NCBI GenBank assembly: GCA_964475205.1
Contig: CAYYVQ010000002.1
Span: 1-64,000 of the forward strand
Length of the DNA: 64,000 bases
Direction of reading: 5' to 3'
From: CAYSRM01 sp964475205
GTDB lineage: Bacteria > Verrucomicrobiota > Kiritimatiellia > UBA8416 > CAYSRM01
How positions within the stretch are numbered: position 1 is the first letter of the stretch; each line of letters begins with the position of its first letter. The translations under genes were made by a program, and so were the position numbers. Positions 27,311-36,228 of the stretch are shown here, piece after piece. Under the pieces are notes generated by a model. The model ran no database searches, was not told where the DNA came from, and worked only from the letters and a program-made list of their open reading frames with translations.

Positions 27311-28609
27311 CTATTTCTTGATTTTTGCCTGCCCGAGAAGAAAGTCCAGTGTCTTTTCCTGCCGAAGTTCAGACTTAATTCTATCTAGGGCATTCTGTTT
27401 CTCAAGTTCAGCTTTCATCCGCGCTGTTTCCATGCCGTAACCGCTCGCCATTGATTCAATCCGTTCATCAACTTCAGTTTCGGCAACTTCAATATTCTCT
27501 TCCTCGGCAATGCGCCCCAGTATGTACATCAGCTTAACCCTGTCCACCGAAGTTTTTTCCGCTTCGCTCAAAATCTGATCCTTTCTTTCCTCAAGCTGCT
27601 GCCTGCCCAGCCCCTGTTGAGCCATGCTCTGGATCATATTCCTGGCAATTGCGTTTTTCTCCTGCTCAAGTTGTGAAACCGGGACATCCAGGTCTGTCTT
27701 ATCAAGCAAGTGCCGGGAAATCTCATTTTTTAGCCGGCGATTTTCGCTGTTTGTTTTTGCTGCGACAAGCTCTTCTTTGACCTTTTCGCGAAATTCCGCC
27801 TCATTTGCGGCGCTTATGTTCTTGAAGAACTCCTCGTCCATTTCAGGAAGAACTTTCTTGCGAATCCTCTTGACCGTCACATCATAAGAGGCATCTTTCC
27901 CTGCAACTTCCTTAACATGATAGTCTTCCGGAAAAGTTATTTTCAAGGTCTTGCTGTCCCCTGCCATGACGCCTTCCAACTGTTTTGACAAACCCGGCAG
28001 GAACTCCTGGCCGTTGAGGATGATCCAGAAATCAGAACCTTCTCCCATCCCCGTTATCTGCGGCGCCATTTCGCTTACCGGTTTGCCTTCTATCGCGCCT
28101 GAGTAATCCAACTGGAGCATGTCGCCTGGCCCGGCAGGCTGTCCGCTGTTTTCCTCATAGCGCGCCATGCTGTCCATGACACGGTGAACGGCTTCTTCTA
28201 TTTCCTCATCGGTAACATCTGTCTTCTGGCCTTTAAGCGATATTTTTCCATACCGGGGAAGTTTGAATTCAGGCGCAACGTCCACGGTAAAATCAAAACT
28301 CAAGCCTTCATCCTTGCCAATGCGTTCATTGGAGACATCTATCACAGCCACAGGCGCTATATCTTCTTCTTCGACAGCCTCTTTGTAGATGCGCGGCAGA
28401 AGATTCTGTTTTGTATTTTCAAGGATATCCTTCAAAAATCTCTTTTCAACAACTTCGGACGGGGCGCGCCCTTTGCGAAATCCAGGTATCCTGGCAACCT
28501 TTCTGTACTCCTGAACCAATCGATCGTATTCTGGCTGTATCTTCTCGGCAGGCGCTTCGACATGAACACGTTTTCGACATTTTCCCTCATCTTCTACTTG
28601 AATTTTCAC
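27311..28609 (-). CDS. tig: Trigger factor (ribosome-bound chaperone and prolyl isomerase)
   Basis: Trigger factor binds nascent chains at the ribosome exit tunnel. The ribosome-binding signature is GFRKGRAPSEVVEKRF (about 43-58; family core GFRxGKxP). An FKBP-like domain (about 160-245, with GDMLQLDYSGAIEGKPV) and a helical C-terminal region follow. It uses a GTG start with AGGGG seven bases upstream. The gene begins the tig-clpP-clpX operon, and a palindromic element separates it from rho. Confidence 0.95.
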   Translation of the reverse strand: MKIQVEDEGKCRKRVHVEAPAEKIQPEYDRLVQEYRKVARIPGFRKGRAPSEVVEKRFLKDILENTKQNLLPRIYKEAVEEEDIAPVAVIDVSNERIGKDEGLSFDFTVDVAPEFKLPRYGKISLKGQKTDVTDEEIEEAVHRVMDSMARYEENSGQPAGPGDMLQLDYSGAIEGKPVSEMAPQITGMGEGSDFWIILNGQEFLPGLSKQLEGVMAGDSKTLKITFPEDYHVKEVAGKDASYDVTVKRIRKKVLPEMDEEFFKNISAANEAEFREKVKEELVAAKTNSENRRLKNEISRHLLDKTDLDVPVSQLEQEKNAIARNMIQSMAQQGLGRQQLEERKDQILSEAEKTSVDRVKLMYILGRIAEEENIEVAETEVDERIESMASGYGMETARMKAELEKQNALDRIKSELRQEKTLDFLLGQAKIKK

Positions 28610-28634
28610 CCTTTTCCCCTGTCTTATCTTTTAG

Positions 28635-28807
28635 CCTGATCTATTCATCAACTTCGTAATGAGAGTGTGCAGGTTGCTTTAGACCAATAACTTTGCGCAG
28701 ATAGCCGGGTGAAGGCGTATAAACATACGTCAAGATCGGCTGGCCAGCAAAGTCGTTGAGATTAAGTGACATGCACACTCGCAATAGATTTTTATGAATA
28801 GATCAGG
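28635..28807. mobile_element. 173-bp MITE-like element (family D) with TTAG duplication
   Basis: The termini are perfect 14-bp inverted repeats (CCTGATCTATTCAT). A second pair of inverted matches (GAGTGTGCA) lies about 14 bp further in on each side. TTAG stands directly outside both ends (28631-28634 and 28808-28811), consistent with a target-site duplication. There is no internal reading frame. The element fills most of the gap between rho and tig, upstream of the tig start, so it may affect tig expression or carry an unusual 5' leader. Confidence 0.65.
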
Positions 28808-28851
28808 TTAGACACCTCTCGAACAGCGTTCCGGCCTCTCCTCTGACGTGT

Positions 28852-30282
28852 CTACTCCTTCATCGACATCAGAAATTCCGCATTGCTGTTGGTCTTCTTC
28901 AATTTGTTTACAATCATCTCCATAGCTTCAACTGGAGGAACACCGTTAATTGCTTTCCTGAGGACCCATATCTTCCCTAATTCGTCCGGATGCAGCAACA
29001 ATTCTTCTTTCCTAGTTCCCGACTTTTCAATATTGATAGCCGGAAATACGCGTTTGTCAACCAGCGAACGATCCAGGCAGAGCTCCATGTTTCCTGTTCC
29101 TTTGAATTCCTCAAAGATCACTTCATCCATCCTGCTGCCTGTATCAACCAGCGCTGTAGCCATGATTGTCAGACTGCCGCCGTTTTCAATATTTCTGGCA
29201 GCCCCGAAAAATCTCTTGGGCTTATGCAGCGCATTCGCATCAACGCCTCCGGAAAGAATCTTGCCGCTGTGCGGCTGTATTGTGTTATAAGCCCTGGCAA
29301 GTCTTGTTATGCTGTCCAGGAGAATGACCACATCCTCGCCGCTTTCAACCATTCTCTTCGCCATCTCGAGAACAACGCCGGAAAGTTGCACATGTCTTTC
29401 CGGCCCTTCATCAAATGTTGAACTTAACACGTGCGCGGAAGTGTTGTGGATCATATCAGTGACCTCTTCGGGCCGCTCGTCGATAAGCAGAATAATGAGA
29501 TGAGCGTCGGGATGATTGCTGGATATGCTGTTTGCTATCTTCTGCAGCAACACCGTTTTTCCAGTCCTGGGAGCTGCTACTATCAAACCGCGCTGACCGA
29601 AACCGATCGGCGTAAAAATATCCATTATCCTCATAGATATCTCTCGAGGATCATGCTCCAGATTGATCCGCTGGTCGGGAAACAACGGTGTGAGGTTCTC
29701 AAATGGAATCTTGTTCCTGGCATCGTCGGGCTCAACATCATTGACCGATTCCACGCGCAGGAGCGCAAAAAATCTTTCTTTGTCTTTCGGCTGCCTTATC
29801 TGTCCGCCGACCTTATCTCCGGTCCTGAGCGCAAACCTGCGTATCTGTGAGGGTGAAACGTAAATATCCTCCGGACAGGGCTGGTAATTGTTGTAAGCAG
29901 ATCTCAGAAATCCGAAGCCGTCAGGCAATATTTCGAGCACACCCCTGCTGAAAATGGTTCCGCCTTCCGCAGCAACAGCCCTAAGGATTTCAAATGTCAG
30001 CTCATGCTTCCGAACGGCTCCCAGTTCTACAAGACCGAACTTGTCAGCCATCTCCCGCAATTCCGGCACTGCCATGTCCTGCAGATCATGAAGACTGAGT
30101 TTTTCGGGTATGTTGCCATTAACCGGTCTACGGGGGGAATCCTGATTCGACTCGGAGCCGTTCCCTGACTCTTCCGCGCTTTTTTCCCGCTTTCTGGGCC
30201 TGCGCCGGTTAGAACCGCGTCCGCCTTCTTTATGGGACACACCCTTCTTCCTGTCGTTGTTATTATTACTTCTTTGACCCAT
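28852..30282 (-). CDS. rho: Transcription termination factor Rho
   Basis: Rho is the hexameric RNA-dependent ATPase that ends transcription. The first 60 residues are basic and Asn/Arg-rich (an extension common in many phyla). The Rho N-terminal and cold-shock-like RNA-binding domains follow (about 60-190, with GFGFLRSAYNNYQPCPEDIY). The ATPase core has Walker A APRTGKTVLLQ, Walker B VVILLDSITRLAR, and the Q- and R-loop regions. Length is 476. It overlaps the 3' end of coaE by 17 bp. Confidence 0.96.
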   Translation of the reverse strand: MGQRSNNNNDRKKGVSHKEGGRGSNRRRPRKREKSAEESGNGSESNQDSPRRPVNGNIPEKLSLHDLQDMAVPELREMADKFGLVELGAVRKHELTFEILRAVAAEGGTIFSRGVLEILPDGFGFLRSAYNNYQPCPEDIYVSPSQIRRFALRTGDKVGGQIRQPKDKERFFALLRVESVNDVEPDDARNKIPFENLTPLFPDQRINLEHDPREISMRIMDIFTPIGFGQRGLIVAAPRTGKTVLLQKIANSISSNHPDAHLIILLIDERPEEVTDMIHNTSAHVLSSTFDEGPERHVQLSGVVLEMAKRMVESGEDVVILLDSITRLARAYNTIQPHSGKILSGGVDANALHKPKRFFGAARNIENGGSLTIMATALVDTGSRMDEVIFEEFKGTGNMELCLDRSLVDKRVFPAINIEKSGTRKEELLLHPDELGKIWVLRKAINGVPPVEAMEMIVNKLKKTNSNAEFLMSMKE

Positions 30283-30880
30283 ATTTCTGCCTCCGGATAT
30301 TCCTCATCACCCTGTTTATCTGCTTTCTAAGCGATTCCTTGTCGCCCTCATTGCGAATTACATAGTCCGACCTGACCGCCTTTTCTTCTACATCCATCTG
30401 CGCATCAATACGTCTGACTGCATCTTCATAACAAAGACCCCTCCCGGCTAAACGGCTAATCTGGCTGCTTCTCTCAGACGCGACACATATCACAGCATCC
30501 CAACCCCGGCCGCCTCCCGCCTCGTACAAAAGCGGCACAACGGCCACCGCACCCTCTACGCAAGTTGACATCTCCTCTGCTTGCAGCCATAAGTCGAGAG
30601 TATTCATAACCGCAGGATGCACAATCCTGTTCAACCTGGTCCGATCCTGCGAAGAGGAAAAAATCACATCCGCAAGTTTTCGCCTGTCAATTTTCCCGTC
30701 TCCATCCGTCATCTCCAGACCAAATTCAGATATTACCTGCATGTATACATCGGCGCCGGGCCGCATAAGTTCCCGAGCAATGTCATCTGCCTCCCGCACA
30801 TCCATTCCAAGATCGGCCAGCATTGCCCCTGTAAGGCTCTTACCGCATGCTATTCCACCAGTAACTGCAATCTTCAACAT
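30266..30880 (-). CDS. coaE: Dephospho-CoA kinase (CoaE)
   Basis: CoaE phosphorylates dephospho-CoA in the last step of coenzyme A synthesis. It is a 204-residue P-loop kinase with Walker A GGIACGKSLTGAML, then the DADDIARE-like block (here EADDIARELM) and VVPLLYEAG, the substrate-site loop. The C-terminal region ends RRQKYGSKK. It runs into rho with a 17-bp overlap, suggesting a coaE-rho operon. The 194 bp upstream of it show nothing recognisable. Confidence 0.93.
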   Translation of the reverse strand: MLKIAVTGGIACGKSLTGAMLADLGMDVREADDIARELMRPGADVYMQVISEFGLEMTDGDGKIDRRKLADVIFSSSQDRTRLNRIVHPAVMNTLDLWLQAEEMSTCVEGAVAVVPLLYEAGGGRGWDAVICVASERSSQISRLAGRGLCYEDAVRRIDAQMDVEEKAVRSDYVIRNEGDKESLRKQINRVMRNIRRQKYGSKK

Positions 30881-31074
30881 TGAACTCGGATAAGCGCCTC
30901 AAAATTAGTGACTCGAGCAGATAAGGATATTAACAGGACATTGGAAATTCTTGATATGTGCAGTTAAACTGCACCTACCAAGTCATTTATGCACTTCGGG
31001 ACAAAACATGTCAACAGAAAATACCATTTTTTGAAAGTTTTTATAAACCTCTCGCCCACAATTACCAACAACCG

Positions 31075-31944
31075 CTACAACAACTGCCCCTGTTCAAGCT
31101 CCCTTGCAATACTGTCGAATTCCCATTTGCGGCAGAAATCTATTAAAGCCCTGTTGTCGCCTCCGGTGACCTCCATTTCCTCCGGGCTGAACGGGCAATC
31201 CAGGTCATCCTTCAAGCTCACCATCTGAAGATTCTTCAAAACCAGGTCCCTGTCCTTCAGGATTCTGGATAGAACCTTTTCCTGCTCTCCGCCCGGGTTT
31301 CCGGCAAGAATCTGACGTAACGGGCCATGTTCATTCAACACCTTTGCCGCTGTCTTCCTCCCGATCCCTTTTACTCCCGGAATATTGTCCGAAGCGTCCC
31401 CCACAAGCGCAAGCCAGTCAGGCACCATCTGCGGTTCAACCCCGGTTTTTGCCCTGACCCCGTCCGTATCCAGAAGGTCTTCTTTGCCGGCCACGGGTAT
31501 AACCTTAACCTTACCGTCTACAAGCTGGAACATATCCTTGTCGCCGGTCGCAATCAGTATTTCGTCAAACCTCTCCCGGTATCGTGCCACAATCGAAGCT
31601 ATAACATCATCAGCCTCTTCGCTGTCCACTATCGCCCGGCACAATCCCGCTGCATCGAGATATTCCTCTACTACGGGTTTCTGGGCGCGCAGATCGTCCG
31701 GCATATCAGGACGCTGTGCCTTGTACTCAGCATGCAGGTCCATACGCCGCTGTGGTAGTCCCCCGTCGAAAATGACCGCTTCATGAGTCGGCTTCCACCT
31801 GCTTTGCAGTTGCCGGACCATCCTGACAAAACCAAACACCGCGTTCGTAGGCTGCCCGCCGGAAGTTGAAATATTTCGTATGGCAAAAAAAGCCCTGTAG
31901 ACAACGGCCATGCCATCAATCAGAAGCAATCTTTTCAGCGACAT
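31075..31944 (-). CDS. Stand-alone 5'-3' exonuclease (PolA N-terminal-like)
   Basis: The 289-residue protein is the 5' nuclease domain of DNA polymerase I without any polymerase part. The metal-binding and helix-hairpin-helix motifs are present: LLIDGMAVVYRAFFAI, AVIFDGG, EADDVIASI, ILIATGDKDMFQLV, ALVGDASDNIPGVKGIG. It ends in a normal stop soon after the helix-hairpin-helix region, and no polymerase sequence follows in any frame before the secretin gene. Such stand-alone enzymes remove RNA primers and flaps. Whether the genome has a separate full PolA cannot be seen. Confidence 0.9.
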   Translation of the reverse strand: MSLKRLLLIDGMAVVYRAFFAIRNISTSGGQPTNAVFGFVRMVRQLQSRWKPTHEAVIFDGGLPQRRMDLHAEYKAQRPDMPDDLRAQKPVVEEYLDAAGLCRAIVDSEEADDVIASIVARYRERFDEILIATGDKDMFQLVDGKVKVIPVAGKEDLLDTDGVRAKTGVEPQMVPDWLALVGDASDNIPGVKGIGRKTAAKVLNEHGPLRQILAGNPGGEQEKVLSRILKDRDLVLKNLQMVSLKDDLDCPFSPEEMEVTGGDNRALIDFCRKWEFDSIARELEQGQLL

Positions 31945-32001
31945 CAGGCAATCCTTACAGGGAATCCGGCCCCGACAGTGATATCTGGCTCCATCTTTGC
32001 G

Positions 32002-35000
32002 TCAATCGCCCTGGCTTTCTGTCAGCCTCTGCTCAAGAATCGTTGTATCCTCAGAAGGCGAGAGAGGCTTTCCTGCAGGATCAACGAGTTTTGCAGTAAC
32101 AAAGATCAACAGATTCCTTTTTTCGCTTCGATCATACTTGCTTCTGAAAAGACGGCCTATCACAGGAATATCGCCGAGCACGGGAACCTTGTCGTCAACG
32201 GTTTGCCTGTCCTCGGTAATCATGCCACCCATTACAACGGTGGCTCCGTTGTATATGGACAGCCGGGTCGCAACCGTTCTGGTATGGAAGAACGGCTGTT
32301 CCATATTCAAGACAACTTCGTTGCCCGCGCTGTCAATAAAGCTGCTTCCGTAGTTGCGCCACGTCGGCTCGGTAACTACCTCCGGGGTCATAGTCAGGTC
32401 AATCATCTGACCGTCGTCGCTTACTTCGGGAACGACACCGAGTATGACGCCGACCTCGCGGGTCTCAAAAGCGCTGGGTTCCACAATTCCCCCGATAATC
32501 ACCTCAACATCTTCGTCGCCAGCGGTCACAGGGGTTACAGTGAAGTCCGTGGGGTAGATATATTCGGTAACAACCTTGATCTCAGCGTCATGTCCGGCCT
32601 GCGTGGTCACCTTCGGCGCGGAAAGCATGTCCGCAAAACCGCGCTGCTCCATGGCATGGAGAATAAACTCCAATTCCGGATTGGTGAGCACACCGGCCAC
32701 CCTCAACAGGCTGTCGGAAACCGACGCGTTGTCGAGCCCTTCGCGCACGAACCTGTTTCCCTGCGTAAAACCGCGTCCGCTGCCAACAGGCGTCTGGTCA
32801 TTTGCCCGGACTACGATTCTCTCCTGGCTGGAAGGTAACATGCTTGATCCGCTGCCCGGGTCGGTCGCAACTTCCCAGTCATCCGTAAGCAGCCACTCGA
32901 AGCCAAGAGAACTGAGATCGCCTCTTCGAACCTCCACGAATCTTGCTTCAATCTCGATCTGGTATGGAACCACGTTGATTACAGAGAGAATCTGTTCGAG
33001 CACGGCAAGGTTCTCGGCGGTATTGGCCACTATGAGCTTTCCAATCGACCCCACATATTTGATGGAAGAGCCCTCCGGCCAGTCAACGCCCATTTCTCTG
33101 AAACCATCTTTCCAGCCTCCTTCTTCCTCTGGCTGATCGTCAGCTCCGCCGTCAAAGCCGCCAAAACCACCCATGCCCCCGGCGTCGCGTCTTGTACCGC
33201 CGCCAACAAGCTCGCCCTTGATTCTGGCTATCTTTTGCTGCGCACTGGGAAGAACGCTGTACCATCTGACTATAATATCGCCCCTTGGCTTATCGGAAGG
33301 AACCAGCTTGACTATGCTCTCCTCAACCTCGACCCTGAGGTCGGCGGCATCAGCAACAAGTTTCAATGACCGCCACAACGAAATGTAGCGCGCGCTGAAC
33401 GTTATAAGTTCAATATCTTCGCCGGCGCCCTCTTCAGTCTCGGTATCAGGCTCCCCCCAGAGACCGCCGCCTGCCTCCGCAGGCTCCTCTTCTTCCCTTG
33501 GGCCGCCTCGCCCTGCGCCAAGCTGCAGAATGATGTTCACTCCCTTTCGTTCGTCATCGCTCTTGTCAAATTCAATACTGGCGTCAGTCAGAAAATCGAC
33601 CACGTCATAGATGTTGGCCTGCCTGAAGGTGATTTCCGGAATTTCGATGTTTTGCATCTTCTCAATCAGTTTTGTTCTTGCAGAAACCCTCATCTCCGGC
33701 TCCGGCCGTGTGGTCGTTTCACCATCCTGGACTCCTGCCGGACTGACTTCGGCATAGTCCCTGGGGTTCCATGTCTCGACAAGACTGGCGATCATACTAT
33801 CCCGGGTGGTTTCCCTTTCCATTACCGCCCTGTCTTCCCGTTCGCGCGCAACTTTTGCCAGCAACCGAATTGACTCGGTATTGTCCGGATGGTTTCGAAG
33901 AATCTTCTCAAACTCGTATTGGGCCTTGTCATACTCTCCTGCGGCGAGGTATCGCTTGCCGACCCTTAACGACTTTTGCACATCTGCTTCCTTCTGCCGG
34001 AACTCCCTGGAATCAATATAGTCTGCTGGTCGCGACACGTCTATTTTTTGCGGTTCTTCGGCAATAAGTCGCTTCAGTGTGCTCACAAGCCTTGCGGCCT
34101 TTTGGTGGCCAAGGTTTGCAGCCTTCTGTGCCCTGGCACGGGCTTTTTCATATTCCCTTTGCTCTCTCAGCAAAAGGGCTTCCTGGTAATAACAGTTTCT
34201 CAAGCCGTCCCGCGCCCTCTTCCGGACCCAGTCTGTTTCGGGCCGCCGCGGTATCCTTTTATCCAGGGCTGCGCTGAACAGTCTCACTGCCTTTTCAAAA
34301 TTGTTCCTCTCCAGGGCAGCCTCGCCTTCAAGCATGGTTTCCCTGGCGTATTGCTCCAGCGCCACGCGCCTGAGCTCTTCCTCTGTCATAACATTGCTGA
34401 GTTCGGGTGAAAGTTCAGGTTCTGCCCTGGAAACTTCTTCCTCTGCGGTAACCTGTTCTGCCGCTTGCACCCTGACATGTTCCTGCGCCGCCTGCCTAAC
34501 CGGCGAGTCGTCTTCCTGTTCTGCTTCCTGAAGAATTTCATTCTCTATAGAGGCGGCAGCCTCGTCCACCATCCGGGCAGTCTCTGCCATCCGCTCGTCG
34601 CCAGCTTCAGTTGCAGCAGCATCCTGCATCTCGCCGGGTGTTTCGTCTTCAGCGGCTTCTTCCGAAGCCGCAGACTCTTCGGCCCCCTCTTCGGTCTCAC
34701 CCAGCAAAGCTTCCAACCCCATATCTTCATCGCCGGCATCGGCCTCTTCATCGCCTTCTGTGTCGCCGGTTTCTTCATCATCGTCATCACTGTCTTCTGC
34801 TTCTGCAGGCTGGGTTTCAACGCCTTCATCGGCTGCGCCCTGATCACCGTCATCTTCATCTTCATCTTCATCTTCTCCCTCGGCGGTTTCGTCCTGGCCT
34901 TCATCGAAACCCAGGAGGTCTTCCAGCGACGCCTCCCCACCGGCCGTTGCGCCCCCATCGTCATCCTGGGCTGAAGATAGGTAGATCCCCAAAAAAAGCG

Positions 35001-35049
35001 TAATTGTAAGGGCGCAAAACAGCGCTGTGCCATATTTCCTTAATGTCAT
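32002..35049 (-). CDS. Secretin (PilQ/GspD-like, Amuc_1098-like) with acidic N-terminus and TPR region
   Basis: The 1,015-residue protein has a signal peptide (about 1-28). An extremely acidic Asp/Glu/Ala-rich segment follows (about 29-190), then a TPR-like helical region (about 225-400), N-type domains, and a C-terminal secretin (about 690-1000). The secretin ends with the hallmark VPVLGDIPVIGRLFRS. It would form the outer-membrane gate for pili or secreted proteins. It is the last gene of a five-gene unit whose order matches Akkermansia Amuc_1098-1102. The acidic segment is not standard for PilQ or GspD. Confidence 0.92.
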   Translation of the reverse strand: MTLRKYGTALFCALTITLFLGIYLSSAQDDDGGATAGGEASLEDLLGFDEGQDETAEGEDEDEDEDDGDQGAADEGVETQPAEAEDSDDDDEETGDTEGDEEADAGDEDMGLEALLGETEEGAEESAASEEAAEDETPGEMQDAAATEAGDERMAETARMVDEAAASIENEILQEAEQEDDSPVRQAAQEHVRVQAAEQVTAEEEVSRAEPELSPELSNVMTEEELRRVALEQYARETMLEGEAALERNNFEKAVRLFSAALDKRIPRRPETDWVRKRARDGLRNCYYQEALLLREQREYEKARARAQKAANLGHQKAARLVSTLKRLIAEEPQKIDVSRPADYIDSREFRQKEADVQKSLRVGKRYLAAGEYDKAQYEFEKILRNHPDNTESIRLLAKVAREREDRAVMERETTRDSMIASLVETWNPRDYAEVSPAGVQDGETTTRPEPEMRVSARTKLIEKMQNIEIPEITFRQANIYDVVDFLTDASIEFDKSDDERKGVNIILQLGAGRGGPREEEEPAEAGGGLWGEPDTETEEGAGEDIELITFSARYISLWRSLKLVADAADLRVEVEESIVKLVPSDKPRGDIIVRWYSVLPSAQQKIARIKGELVGGGTRRDAGGMGGFGGFDGGADDQPEEEGGWKDGFREMGVDWPEGSSIKYVGSIGKLIVANTAENLAVLEQILSVINVVPYQIEIEARFVEVRRGDLSSLGFEWLLTDDWEVATDPGSGSSMLPSSQERIVVRANDQTPVGSGRGFTQGNRFVREGLDNASVSDSLLRVAGVLTNPELEFILHAMEQRGFADMLSAPKVTTQAGHDAEIKVVTEYIYPTDFTVTPVTAGDEDVEVIIGGIVEPSAFETREVGVILGVVPEVSDDGQMIDLTMTPEVVTEPTWRNYGSSFIDSAGNEVVLNMEQPFFHTRTVATRLSIYNGATVVMGGMITEDRQTVDDKVPVLGDIPVIGRLFRSKYDRSEKRNLLIFVTAKLVDPAGKPLSPSEDTTILEQRLTESQGD

Positions 35050-35160
35050 TTTATTTGTCCCCCAGAATTTGGAATTCCAATATCCACAATACTACATGTT
35101 CCGTTTAATCTGAACCAGCAAAGCCAATCCCTCATGCTTGCGGGTCCGGTTGCGCATCCC

Positions 35161-36228
35161 TCAGCGGGCAGCCATTCCGACTTTGATTCTATCCCCGGTT
35201 GGAAGCTTGGTAATTAAAACTTTTTTCTCGTCCGTGTCAATATCTATTACTTTATATTCTATTCCCTTGAGTGCAAACTGGTCGCCTTCCTTGACACGAA
35301 ACTCTTTGTCTTCCCGGTGAAAGTTCAAAATCGCCGAATATTTTCTGAATATCCGTTCCCGATCCTTAACGAGTGTCACATCTTCACCATTTTTCGATAG
35401 TGTAATCTCGGAGACATCCTTTTTAACCTCCTGGCCAAGGGACTTTTTGAAAACCATATTGGTCTTGGCCTTATAGTCCGACACAACAAAAACCTCTTCC
35501 TCGCCGCCAAATCTGACTGTGATCTTATCGCCAAGTTTGACAAAGTAGGTCTGATCCAAAGTCGCTGAATTAATCCCAAACTGGAGCGAACCGTCCGGCA
35601 TACGTGCCCTGCTGAAGAACTCAAGAGGAAACCTTTCGGCATCAAACCTGACAAGCCGCAAATCCTTTTCAGGCGGAGGAAAATCTTCCGGATCATTCGG
35701 ATCCGTCCCTGCCTCGAACTCCTCGAGATTGCTGTAGCCGTCTCCGTCAGCGTCGGCCGCAGCATCCGAAGGATCATTGGGATCCAGACCATGCTCCCGT
35801 TCCCACTCATCTTTCATGCCGTCCTTGTCCCAGTCTTTGCGTTCACCCTTTGGTTTGGGCTGCACATGGCCACAGAAATCGCACACCCGGGCGTCAAACG
35901 GGATCGGCATCCTGCAGTCCACGCACCAGACACGCCGCTCGGGAACAGTAAGCGCATTTGTCCATGCCTCATAATTCAAAGTGTCGGGCTGCTCCAGCAT
36001 ATTGACCGCCGCGCGATAAGGCCCGACATCAATCTTTGAAGCATACTCATGAGTGGGTCTGAGCGTTTCAAGCTCCCTCTCCAGTCTCTGTCGCATGGAC
36101 TTGGCGCCGCCCACAAGCATTACCAGATACAGAAGAGAGCCAAGAAGCAGAACTAAAATCAGTCCCGCGATAAGGCGGTCGTAATGAGTCCTGACCCCTC
36201 GAATAATTCTAGACGTATTAAGCTTCAA
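35161..36228 (-). CDS. Membrane-anchored protein with zinc ribbon and calcium-type DxDGD repeats (Amuc_1099 position)
   Basis: A single membrane span lies at about 20-40, with the rest probably outside the membrane. Four cysteines (102, 105, 116, 119) in WCVDCRMPIP and CDFCGH make a zinc-ribbon-like motif. Residues 132-182 are thrombospondin type-3-like calcium loops (DWDKDGMKDEWE, DADGDGYSNLEEFEAGTDP). The C-terminal half looks like beta-rich domains (about 190-350). It begins with TTG (MKLNTS), with AGAGGT upstream, and overlaps the preceding gene by 11 bp. Function is inferred only from position in the pilus locus. Confidence 0.78.
   Translation of the reverse strand: MKLNTSRIIRGVRTHYDRLIAGLILVLLLGSLLYLVMLVGGAKSMRQRLERELETLRPTHEYASKIDVGPYRAAVNMLEQPDTLNYEAWTNALTVPERRVWCVDCRMPIPFDARVCDFCGHVQPKPKGERKDWDKDGMKDEWEREHGLDPNDPSDAAADADGDGYSNLEEFEAGTDPNDPEDFPPPEKDLRLVRFDAERFPLEFFSRARMPDGSLQFGINSATLDQTYFVKLGDKITVRFGGEEEVFVVSDYKAKTNMVFKKSLGQEVKKDVSEITLSKNGEDVTLVKDRERIFRKYSAILNFHREDKEFRVKEGDQFALKGIEYKVIDIDTDEKKVLITKLPTGDRIKVGMAAR

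Noticed and set aside
34700..34960. Triplet-like CATCTT repeats resembling a microsatellite
   Set aside because: They encode the acidic Asp/Glu region of the secretin and keep the reading frame; no evidence of an independent repeat locus.
34545..35033. Basic 162-residue frame and other long frames overlapping the secretin N-terminus
   Set aside because: They are out-of-frame shadows created by the low-complexity acidic codons.
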